Shown here: positions 11,501 through 22,200 of the stretch, piece after piece | Numbering within the stretch: position 1 is the stretch's first letter | Layout of the letters: each line of letters begins with the position of its first letter | Translations under genes and position numbers: made by a program | Origin: Promerops cafer | Taxonomy: Eukaryota > Chordata > Aves > Passeriformes > Nectariniidae | Direction of reading: 5' to 3' | Length of the DNA: 64,000 nucleotides | Assembly (NCBI GenBank): GCA_013398275.1 | Contig: VZSE01009971.1 | Location: 23,810 to 87,809, forward strand | The notes under the pieces: model-generated | Seen by the model: the letters and a program-made list of their open reading frames with translations, nothing else | Told to the model about the DNA's origin: nothing | Database searches by the model: none

Positions 11501-14500
11501 ACAGGACACTGGCTACGTGTGTCCTGTGGCTAAGGCCACCCATGTGTGGCTCCTACCAGGGCATCCCTTCTGACACTGCACAGGGAAAGCTGTGGCAAGA
11601 CTCAGGGCATCCCTCACTGCCAGGAGGTCACAGGCTGGCCCCAGTGCCCAACCCTGAGCCCGCCCTGCCTCTCTGGGAAGGAGCACTCCTGCCCCACAGA
11701 CACACACCTCGCCCTGAGTCAGGAAGTTGGCCATGAGGGCTCCCTTCACAGCATTCTCCAGATCAGCGTCTGAGAAGATGATAAGGGGGGATTTGCCCCC
11801 CAGCTCCAGGGTGACTGGCTTTATCCCTTTAGCTGCCATCTCCATGATCTGAGGGGAACAAGGACACAAGAGAGAAGTGATCCACTGGCCAAGGGGAGGC
11901 TGCTGGGGAGAGGCAAGAGAGACCCAAAGGACCATTCACGAACAAGAGAAGCAGCAAAAAGGGCAAGCTGGGTTCTCTAGATGTGGGGAGTTCAGACTGA
12001 GGACAGCCTCAGAGGGTTTGGGCGTTGGTTTTTTATGGATAAAACCAACAAAACCTGGAGAGGCATTTGCAGGAAGTCTCGTGCTCAGTGTAAGCTGCAG
12101 GCAGCTGTAGCTGCCATCTGTCACTGCAGCCCATAGGTACACACATTTAGGGAGCATTCACGAGACATTTCCCCTCCTTCAACTCAGAATTTATTTCCAA
12201 AAGTCTTTCTTTAATTTTGGAATAATAAATTGAGAGTGAGAAACTCACAGAAACTATCCCCCTGCTTAAAAACAGTAGGTTGCATGCAGCTTTAGTGCTT
12301 TATAGCAGCCAGAAACACATTTTTCTAGTGCTGCTGTCTCATGTACTCTCCTCCCAACATCAACATCCACCTGAGCAGCTCAGAGACTTCACTGCAACCA
12401 GGGGCTAAGCAAGAGAAGCTGACCAAGGGGTTTCTCTCCCAAGCCCGTGCCCAGCAGGTTAACTGGATCCCCAGCAGGACCCTGCACGTGCTGCGAGCTC
12501 CCTGCTCAGCCCCAAAAATGCTGACCCACACCCTGCCTCTACAAGCAGAAAAGCTCAAGGAGGTTTCAACTACAGACCCCTTGTCTCAAGGCGCCTTTAC
12601 CTTCATGCCAGTTGGCACACTGCCAGTGAAAGAGATTTTGGCCACATCTGGGTGCTGGCAGAGGAACTGGCCCGTGGCAGCCCCACCCTGCACCACGTTG
12701 AAGAGCCCCTTGGGCACTCCAGCCTCTGTGAAGATCTCTGCCAACCTCACCACAGAAATAGGGGTGAAGGGTGAAGGCTTGAAGACCATCGCATTGCCTA
12801 AGGGAACCCAGACACAGGCAAGGCGGGGTTAACACCCAAACTGCTTCAGGAAAGAAACAAAAACAATCCCCACCCCACACTGAGTTTGTCTCAACAGACC
12901 CCAGAAGTTTCCCCCAAGAGACGAGGAAACAATTTCAGTTGATCACTGCAACTAAGGGTGCCCTTCCTGCTGGGGAGAGGGCAGGGGGAGATGGGGCTGC
13001 TGGTCTTGCCCTGCAGACATTTCCAGAGACCTTCCCCATCTGGTACAAAGCCAAGCTATCAGTGTCTTTCTGGATGCACTCCTGACCTCTTCACATCTGA
13101 CATGTTCCTCCTTCCATTTCCCTTCCCTTTCTGCCAGAGTAAGAGCATGAACATTCTGCTAATCCTTCAACACTTGAAGGTAATCGTAGACTTCATCCCA
13201 GAAATCACTGTCCCCCACAGGATCACTTGGCTTTGAAGAGACACTTGTGTGGGCAGAAAGGCTCCATTACCGCAAGCCAAGGCCGGGCCAGACTTCCAGC
13301 AGGCAATCTGGAAAGGGTAATTCCAGGCTCCAATCCCAACACACACCCCAAGTGGTTCTCTCCGAGTGTACCCAAAGGATCCCCCGGGAAGCTGGATGTG
13401 TTCACCTGCAAAGAAACAGCCAGAAGGTAGAAAAGAGCAAAGTCCCTTCTTGTTGATCAGAGCCCCCAGGGGTCAGATCTGGCTTTGCCTGGGAGCAGAG
13501 ACACAGTTTTAGGCCAGCAAGCTCACAGAAGGTGTGTGAATGCCCACAGAGCATGGCAGCATTGGGCAGAGACCTCTCAGAATCCTTCCGAGGTCATCAG
13601 GAAAAGGAATGGTCCATCTCTCAGAGAAATCAGCAGCAAAGATGGCTTTGTGCCTTTGGAGTTACCAGGGACACTGGGACAAAGAGCAAACTCCAGTAAA
13701 GTCCTCACCCGCCAGAGATCCTGCCAGCCCTGCGTAATACTCCAGGCACTGCCAGGATATGTCGATGTCCACTCTGGCTTCAAAGATGGATTTCCCATTG
13801 TTGATGGTCTCCATGGTGGCAATTTCCTCTCTCTGCTCCTGTGAGTGGCACAGGACAGAGACAACACGTTAGAGAAGCCTGGAGCAGAGCCCCACAAGGA
13901 GCCAGCTGCTTCACAAGCACACAAGTCCCAAACAAGATCCTGCCACGAGAAACGGTCATCTCCAAAAGGGACATTCCCAATTGCTGTTATCAATCTCCCT
14001 GTGGTGACTGAGTGCAGGCAATGTCAAAGGGAAAGCTGCTGAGATTCACTGCTGGTCCAGTCTTGTTTAACATCCCTGTTTATCTAAAAGATGAACAAAC
14101 ATGAACTTAGAAGCCGCCTGGCAAACAATGATTAGAATTCGCAGAACTGAACTGGGAAGAGCAAACAGCAAGATCAGGATGGACCCAGTGGCCAGTGAAG
14201 AGGGACAAAGCAATGCAGCTGGGAAGCATCCTTTAACAGTCCATCTCCCAGGCAGAAATACTACCTTGCTCTGGAAGGCTAGAAAAAGCAAAAGTTTGGC
14301 ATAAAGGAAAGTTTTCTCATGACTTATACACACTGAGGAAAGAAAGTCTGGGTTCTTAGAGATCTGTGCCTTGATGGAGATGAACTCTGATGCCCAAGAA
14401 CCTGTTATCTTAGAAAGGAGTCTGTGTTAAACCTCACTTATGCACATCCTCCATGTGTATTATCTGACAGATAAAAACCAGTACTCCTACTTTCTCTTAT

Positions 14501-15909
14501 TGCCAGGACACATTCCAGTCATGTAACAACAGCCTCCGACAAGCCAAAAGTTCAGCAATGCCAGTTATGCAATTCCAGCTTTGAAACTGTGTGCAGTGAA
14601 ATTTAATCTTTGGAGCTGTTAAAAGAACCTCAAGCCCTGCAAGATGCCAAATGGGTCGCTTCAGTTTTCTGTCTTCTAACAGAATTAAGCTGAGAAAGCA
14701 CACACTGGCCTTGAATCCAGTGATAAGACCAAAGCTGCATGCACAGATGCTGACTCCAGTGATAAGAGCAAAGCCCTGCCTGAGGTAGCCTCCTATCTCT
14801 TCTGGCCAAAGGTGGGTTTTAACTCCTGAGCAACTCCTGGAGCTCTGCAAGTCCTGCTGAAGCCCCCAACAGCCACAATAACCCACGAGGCAGCTCAGAG
14901 ACAGAACCACCCCTCTCCCCCCACAACATACCCGAATAATTCTGGCAGCCTCCAGCATCACCCGGCACCGCTCCATGCCTGACATCTGACTCCATATTTT
15001 AAAGGCAGCTTTTGCGCTCTGCACAGCCAGATCAACTTCCTTCTCCCCAGAGCAGGGCAGCTTGCACAGCACACGACCTGGGCACGTTTTAAACAGGGAA
15101 TAAATGAGATGGAAATCTCAGAAAAGGGGTCCAGAACGTGGTTTATCTTGCACCAAACCCCACGTACTTCAGTCAAGCCGCCTATACCAGGCGCAGAATT
15201 TCCCACTGAAACCCACTGATTTGTAAACCCACAGAAGAGGTGCTGCGATTCAGCTGGTCCGAATTAAAAAAGCTGACATTCCCCACAGTCGTGTTCTGGT
15301 TACTAATTAGCTCCAGTTGCTACAAAATTCCTGAGTTTCCCAGTTGAGTTTGTTACACTTCTACCACCCTCTTCAGGACTCTCGTTACACATTCCTCAGG
15401 AGGGTTAAACACTTCGGAGTTACTCTCCTGAACGCTATATACCGATAACTACAATGACATAATTACAGAGATATTTAAATCGTGGGGTTTTGCCAAAATC
15501 AGACCGCATTTTGCGCCTGACAGAGCGAGAGCCGATTTCTGCATAAAGCACGATGATGGCCAAACGCTGGAGGCAGAGCACAGCCACCACAGCAGGGGTG
15601 GCTCAGGAGCGGCAGGGCGTGCACGACACCGCACAGGTGGCACCAGGTGAGCTGGGGAAAGCCGAGGACACCGGGCCCTGCAGGCACCGAGGCTCTCCCT
15701 GCCCCTGGAGGCTCCCCGGTACCTGTGGCCGGCTCGAACACCTCCTCCAGCTGCCCGCCGTCGGCGGGGTGGACGCGGGCGCCCGCGCGGTAGTTGAGGG
15801 GCTGCTGGACGGTGACGGTGCCGGTGGCGGAGCTCATGGCGAGGCCGGGAGCGAGCGCGCGCAGCCGGGGAAGGAGGAGGAGGCTCGGCAGGCGGGACTG
15901 TGCCACCAT
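8522..15909 (-). CDS. ALDH9A1: 4-trimethylaminobutyraldehyde dehydrogenase
   Basis: Eleven coding exons: 15837-15723, 15077-14932, 13838-13709, 13405-13271, 12797-12601, 11848-11708, 10977-10789, 9868-9781, 9454-9313, 8832-8720, 8616-8522. From the ATG at 15837 they give 1,491 nt and 496 residues (human 494), all in phase with GT-AG ends. ALDH landmarks: oxyanion Asn159 in AWNYPF, nucleotide-binding SFTGSVPTG (231-239), general-base Glu256 in LELGGKSP, nucleophile Cys290 in VCCNGTR, KEEIFGPV and PVELPFGGYKSSG. The C-terminus is CVEMGDVESVF. The enzyme is an NAD-dependent tetramer oxidising 4-trimethylaminobutyraldehyde (carnitine synthesis), 4-aminobutyraldehyde and betaine aldehyde. An in-frame ATG at 15909 adds exactly 24 residues, rich in Leu/Arg and with no Asp/Glu; the longer human form has a leader of the same length, as I recall. 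The feature therefore runs from 15909. The gene is intact. Intron 7 holds a CR1 remnant. Confidence 0.97.
9960..10640 (-). mobile_element. CR1 LINE remnant, internally deleted, in ALDH9A1 intron 7
   Basis: Minus-strand translation gives CR1 ORF2 reverse-transcriptase segments: MGSDGMCPGVLRELADVVAE and SWQSGEVPSDWKR at 10,625-10,500, then a frame-broken remainder to about 10,360. The sequence then jumps to the ORF2 C-terminal region (LHLGQSNP, RLGDEQME) at 10,346-10,160 and to ERRRLWGHLIAGFQYI near 10,040. The central catalytic part of the polymerase is absent, so the copy is 5'-truncated, internally deleted and dead. It lies in the same sense as ALDH9A1. Confidence 0.8.
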
Positions 15910-16030
15910 CGGCGGGATCCCGTGAGGCGCCGCGGCCGAGAGGCGCCGCCTCCCCCGCAGACGCCTTTTCACCGTCAGGGCCCGCCCCGCCCGGGGCGTG
16001 CCAGCTGCGAGGCAGCCGATCCCGCTCTCC
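15550..16030 (-). promoter_or_regulatory. ALDH9A1: CpG island over ALDH9A1 exon 1
   Basis: CpG-dense sequence covers exon 1 and both candidate start codons (15837 and 15909). Immediately upstream (16,030-16,085) the sequence becomes AT-rich and contains the TMCO1 poly(A) signal. The ALDH9A1 promoter must therefore lie inside or next to the TMCO1 terminal region. Confidence 0.6.
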
Positions 16031-16079
16031 ATCACCCAATTAAGAGACATGGTTAACATAAATTAACATGCCCATGCCG

Positions 16080-16085
16080 TTTATT
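16080..16085 (-). terminator. TMCO1: TMCO1 poly(A) signal (nearest)
   Basis: AATAAA on the minus strand, 208 bases after the TMCO1 stop (16293). Cleavage would fall near 16,060, about 150 bases from the upstream ALDH9A1 ATG (15909). Other sites may exist. Confidence 0.6.
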
Positions 16086-16292
16086 ACTCAGAAACAAAGG
16101 TCGCGTTATCTTCCGAGAGAAGTTTCTTGGTTGGATGAGCGAACAACTGCTGGTGGAATGCTCCAAATGGATAATGATTTCAATACTGCATAGCCTGGTT
16201 TTGGACAGGTGATGCCCGGTGCAGAATCCCGTCTTGTTACCTCCCCAAGGCAGTCTTGTTGCACTGGTCAGGCTTCCCGTGAGGGCTGTGCT

Positions 16293-19200
16293 TCAGGAGA
16301 ACTTCCCTGCCTGGGGTGGGGGGCCAAGGAAGCCTCCTGCCTGCTTGGTGGCAGCCCGGGAAGGAGCAAGGCCGAGCATCTTCTGGATGTTCTGCAAGAA
16401 CAACAACAAAGAGCGCAGGAGGTCAGAGCATGGCAAGGGAAATGAAGAGGAAGAAATCCCGACTCTGCTCACAGGACAGCTGGGGTTCGAAGGAACCTCT
16501 GGGCATTATCCAGTCCAACCCCCCTGCCCAGGCAGAGTCACCTGGAGCAGGTGACAGGAACACCTCCAGGCGGGTTTGGAATGTCTCCGGAGAGGGAGAC
16601 TCCACACCCTCCCTGGGCAGCTGCTCCAGTGCTCTGCCACCCTCATTGTAAAGAAATTCTTCCTCACGTTGAGGTAGGACTTCTTGTTGTTTAGTTCATG
16701 GCCACTGCTCCTCATCCTGTTGCTGGGCACCACTGAAGGCTTTGGCACCATCCTCTTGAAACCCACCTTTGAGATATTAATATGGTAAGATTCCCTCTCA
16801 GTCTTCTCTTTGGACTAAACAGGCCCAGCTCCTGTAGTCTCTCCTCTTTAGAGATGTTCCAGACCCCAGATCATCTTTGTGGCCTCTGCTGGACTCTCTC
16901 CAGTAGCACAAGTAAAACCTCCTCAGTTGTTTCAAACAGATTCAGGCTCTCACCCACAGTCTTAATCCTTCTGGCTACCGTATATTGAACCTCTCTCCCT
17001 ATATGTTCAAAACAGCCCAGCACGGAGCCAGACAAGAAGGGCTGGGCCATTCTTCCCCTCCTCAACAAAAGCCTCTGAACACCAAATCCATATTTTGGAT
17101 GAGGATTCTTTCCCATTTGCAGCTACACACCCCACAGTCAGCTGTCTTTACACACACTATTTACATAAAATCCCACAGCAATTTAACTGCAGTGCAGGTT
17201 CCCAGCGCCCCTGCAGCCCTCAGTTTTCCCAAATTCCAGAAAGCGCTGCCAGTGGTGGCCAGTGGAGCTGGAGTCTCCTAATGCAGCTGGAATTTGGGAC
17301 AGCAGCATGGCAACCAGAGCGTGTGCCAAGTGCAAGTCAGGAGCTTAGTCCCAGAATTAACATGAATGCCAGGGCTGCACACAGAACAATGGGGCGCTGG
17401 AGACACGCAGGATAACAGGACATATGGAGCAAACCCCAAAACCTGACTATTGGGATGACCTCATCTGCACCCGAGCAGGGTGTTTCAGTGGAAAACAACA
17501 AACAGGGGAAGAATTATTTAGCAGAGCCAGGCATAAGCCAAAAAAAACCCCACAGCAAAATATTTAAATTGGAATGTTTTCCTTGATTTTTGTGAAATTT
17601 ACTTTAAAATTCACAACAGTGCAACTACAAAGAGCCATCAGTTCTTTCAGTTTCATCCTTCACTGTAAGGAACTCCAGCTCAAGATGCTGCTCCTGCAGT
17701 GCTGGCAAAACAGGGACATCTGAGATGCAGGGGAAACAAGAAACAAGGGTGCCCTCCTTGAGTCACCACCTGAGTGCTGGCTATCAAGACAACAAAAGGA
17801 GGAAGGATTCTCTTCAAACCCGAGTGTCCTCTCCAAAATAACTGTCAGGATAGGTCAGACAGCAAGGTCACAGGGATCTTGAATTTTTTTATCATGGAAG
17901 GAGAATAAACCAAAAGGAAAAAAAAAGAAAAAAGGAGGGAAAAAGCAGGGGGGGAANNNNNNNNNNNNNNNNNNNNNNNNNNNNNNNNNNNNNNNNNNNN
18001 NNNNNNNNNNNNNNNNNNNNNNNNNNNNNNNNNNNNNNNNNNNNNNNNNNNNNNNNNNNNNNNNNNNNNNNNNNNNNNNNNNNNNNNNNNNNNNNNNNNN
18101 NNNNNNNNNNNNNNNNNNNNNNNNNNNNNNNNNNNNNNNNNNNNNNNNNNNNNNNNNNNNNNNNNNNNNNNNNNNNNNNNNNNNNNNNNNNNNNNNNNNN
18201 NNNNNNNNNNNNNNNNNNNNNNNNNNNNNNNNNNNNNNNNNNNNNNNNNNNNNNNNNNNNNNNNNNNNNNNNNNNNNNNNNNNNNNNNNNNNNNNNNNNN
18301 NNNNNNNNNNNNNNNNNNNNNNNNNNNNNNNNNNNNNNNNNNNNNNNNNNNNNNNNGAAAGGGGGGGGAAGGGGGGATGGGAGGGGAAAAACAAGGAAAA
18401 AACAAGGAAAAAACAAGGAAAAAACAAGGAAAAAACAAGGAAAAAACAAGGAAAAAACAAGGAAAAAACAAGGAAAAAACAAGGCAGATAGTTTTGCAAT
18501 TCCACAGTAGCTAAAATAAAATAAAATCGGGATTCATTTCAGCTGGAGATTATGAAAAGGAAGGCCTCAACCCACACACAAGGAACACATGAAGAGGAAT
18601 TGCATCACGTTTAATCCAATCCGTGGCATACATAAACCAGCCACTGGTTGATGTTCAGCAACTGAATATGTATGAGAGCATCAGCTCCTTGCTGTGGTTC
18701 CTCCTCGTGCTTCTTGGATCAAGGCACGGACAGAGGAGGAAAGGAGCAGTCAAGGGGCAGACCAAGCACACCAGAGGGTGCTGCAGAGCCAGCAGCCCGC
18801 AGCACCGGTGTCCTGTCGGCTTCCTAGCGGCTCACCCACGGAGCAGAGATCCTAGCAGGGGTCCATGGAACCAAGGAAGCCTGCACTGCCTCCTCCCCGC
18901 TCCTTCTAGCGGGGAGAGAGAGGAGAACTGTGCTGCTCAAGTTTATTCCAACTGCTTGAAGAGGAAGGGGGATGACAGTCTGTCTGTCTGAATTCCAGAC
19001 TACAGACACTGTCCAGCATTACCCTCCCATGCACTCTCTCCCTGCTCTGGAAGGCAGAAAGCATCTCACACTAGCTCCAAAGCACGTTTTGCTGGACAGC
19101 AATCCTGAAATCTACACCTGGAAACAGCAAAGATGGGGCAAGGTCCAGCAGAAACCTTGTCCCATCTGCTATGGGCCACGCTGGACAAGGAAATCTGCAG

Positions 19201-22200
19201 AGTCTACTTCCAACACAAGCACAACAATCACCCTCAGGAGCAGGGAGGGAGGAGTAATATTTAGGGATCCAAATCCCTCATCTGAGCTCTTCTGATCTTT
19301 CCCTGTGCAGGAAGCACAGGGGCTGCTCCTTCTTTGGTCTTCAAACCCAGAAGGGACCTCAGACAAGGCAGCAGGTGGCTCCCTGCCCTAAGACCAGGCT
19401 CTGTGGGAAAGCAGAGTCCTGGCAGTAGGGATAAGTGCTGGCTCCCCTTCCCACTGGGAATACATTTCGGTGAGAAGCAGCCTAATCTACAGTTCAGATG
19501 CGTGTGAAAAGGAAGTGAAGAGCAGCAAACACCCCAGGAACAGCAGCCTATCCCTCTTCCCAAACAGCACAGGTGAAGGCTGGGAGCTCAGAACCAGGAG
19601 CAGCAACAGAGGATGTAACCCTGACACTGCACCTCCCACCCAGCCCAGCAGCAGACTTTCCCAGCTGAAAACCCAACAGCTCAAGGACCCTTGGAAGGCC
19701 TCTCCCAGCAACCCTCCCCTCTCCAAACAGGAAGGCAGGAGGAACTAGGGGACAGGATTTACGTGCCAGGGAGAGCTGGGAACAGCGCAAAGGAAGTTAC
19801 TCACTGCGAGGTGACTATTTTGGGAGATGCTGGCCAGGTCACAGGCAGCAAAGCTTCCCAGTCAGTGTTTGAAGAGTTTATCACCCCCACATGAAGAGAG
19901 TCCCTGATGCTGCTCCTGCCTGTCCCACTAATGTCACTTTAATCACCGCCCAGGCAGTCTCCCACCCCCGCAGACTCCCCTGCATTTCCCACCAGGTCGC
20001 TGTTTTTGCACACACACCCGAGTTCCTGCTCTACCTCTGAGCTCCACAGGAACATCTCTCCTCCCTGTCTTTGATGGTTTCACAGGCAGCTCCTTTCACA
20101 GGATTTAAGGAAAGTAACTGTGGGACCACGGTCTCCTTGGTTTGTTCACAACCTTCTCCTTGATTTTTGGGACATCACCACTCCTCCTCTTGTGTCAGCA
20201 GCATCAAGCCAGACACCAACTCCCACAGCACTTGTCCTCCCCTGGGCCAGCACCTGTTTTGAAGCCAACCTGGCAACATTTCCCCTTCTGCACACAGTGA
20301 AATACAAAGGATCACAAAGCCTTCACCTCCAAGGTCACCTAAAGCATGAAGTGCAGGTCTTTGGCACCATTTTAAGCCCTTAATTACTTTCTTGCCCTCT
20401 ACTCCTGCCTGTCACAGCTCTGAAGTTCTCTTCCCAATGCTGTTATCACCTAGGTTCTTTCAAATAGCAATAAAGCCAAGAGCAGGATGCCAGCAGCAAT
20501 CACAGCTTCAGTTCTGACCTCTTGTGCAAACTAAGGTGTCTCTGCCCTTCCCTGGAGCAGCAAGGAGGAAGAAGCTGAGCTGCCTGACAGCTGGAGAAGC
20601 TCAGGAATTGTTAACCATGATCACGTAGATAAGGCAGCCCTAGGAAGATTGCAGTCTCACACCCTTCTCCAAAGCAATAAACTCACTCTCCTCCTCCACA
20701 GGGACATCATAAGGAACTTTCAAGCACAAGGGCAGTTTTTTCCCAGAAGTTTTATGGAAAACTCAGCCCACTGCAAAGAGCTTGGCATTTCTGCCCCTCA
20801 GTTGATGGCACCCACCAATTTGACCATAAAGAACATCTGGAAATGCCCAGCATTAGAATTAACCACAGAATTACATTTTTGGACCAAAAAAATTAGGGGT
20901 TTTTCAGCAAGAGAGTTCCCCAGCCAATCCAATGGGCGCAGAAAAATCTTGCTAGTGGTGCTGTTTAGTTCCCTATCATAATCTGCAACACTGAAAAGAA
21001 AGGACTTTCCATGTAACAGGTAACACAGAGCAACACCTGCCAAGATTGCCTGAAGGAACAGCATCAGACCACAGCATCCCAGGAATTCTGGAAGGTGATC
21101 TTAAGAGCTCAATATGTCTCACTGCTTTCAAAGCAGCAAACCCTTTTCTAGTCACTGGGAAGTGAAAGTTTGTTTTGCAGCAAAGAGAGGGAGGAAGCCT
21201 CTGCCTGGCCTTAGGTGAAGCTGGGCCTGCTTGGAGTGAGGGGTGCCCAGATGAACCCCCAGATGATCCTTCCAGCATTAATGATTCTACAATTCATTAT
21301 CTGCTTTTGCACAGGACCAGGCTGGGATCCATTTCAGCACAAGTACCAAGGGCTATGGGGAATTCCACCCACCAGCATGCACTTTGTGACTAAAGGAACT
21401 CTGTGTTATGGAGCTGCTCCATCAAGCTCACCCCAGCTCCTGGCATTACACACCACTTCCCTTTGCTGATCTGCTTCAAGTCTAGGTCCCTTAGTCTAAG
21501 TTTCCTTGGCACCCCTGAGGAAAAGCAACAAGTGGGTCAAGGAGAAAAGCAGCAAGAATTCAAGCAGTGAATCAAAGAAAAGGGAAATATAAATACAGAA
21601 GAGAAGGTAATTTGCAGCTAGTTGCACCAGCATTCATCCAGAGTATATTAACCTATCCCCAGCACCCTGTGGGGAAAGTGGAAAACAAAACAGACTCCTT
21701 GTTGCACTGAGAAGGCCCTCTTGTCCTCAGCAGCCATTCTGCCACTTGAGCTGCCAGTGAACTTCCCTCATCCTCACCGATATCCTCATCCTCTTCCAAA
21801 AGATGGGACCGTGGAGCTTTGCTGGAGAGCTCTGTGGAGCCTACTCCTGGCTTACCATACCAGACCCCCTCTCTGTGTCACGTCCCTAATGCTGGGAGAG
21901 ACTTGACACCAAAGGTACAGTTCTTGAGACTCTGAAAAAAATCAGGCAGCCAGCAAAAACAGGAAGGACAAACCCAAAAGAGCAGCTTTAACTCTTTCCT
22001 CACTTTTTTAGCAGCTTTATGGACTGATGAAACTTACAGAGCTGCAAGCCACCTAGAAAGTTCCCCCTAAAGATGCTGCTGTTTGGAAAGGTGCACATAC
22101 TGCTGTAAAAATCGTAATTACTAAGGAGCAGGATTTAGATCAGCTTCTGATGGAGACAATCTCTTGGTATGACAATCCACAAAGTTGTGACACAAGTCAG

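Noticed and set aside
18387..18484. Regular short repeats resembling a CRISPR array
   Set aside because: Units are directly tandem with no spacers, in a vertebrate intron; it is a minisatellite.
17845..18505. Minus-strand frames of about 200 residues across the 400-N gap
   Set aside because: They consist of Ns and the translated 11-bp minisatellite (repeating FFPCFFLVFSL).
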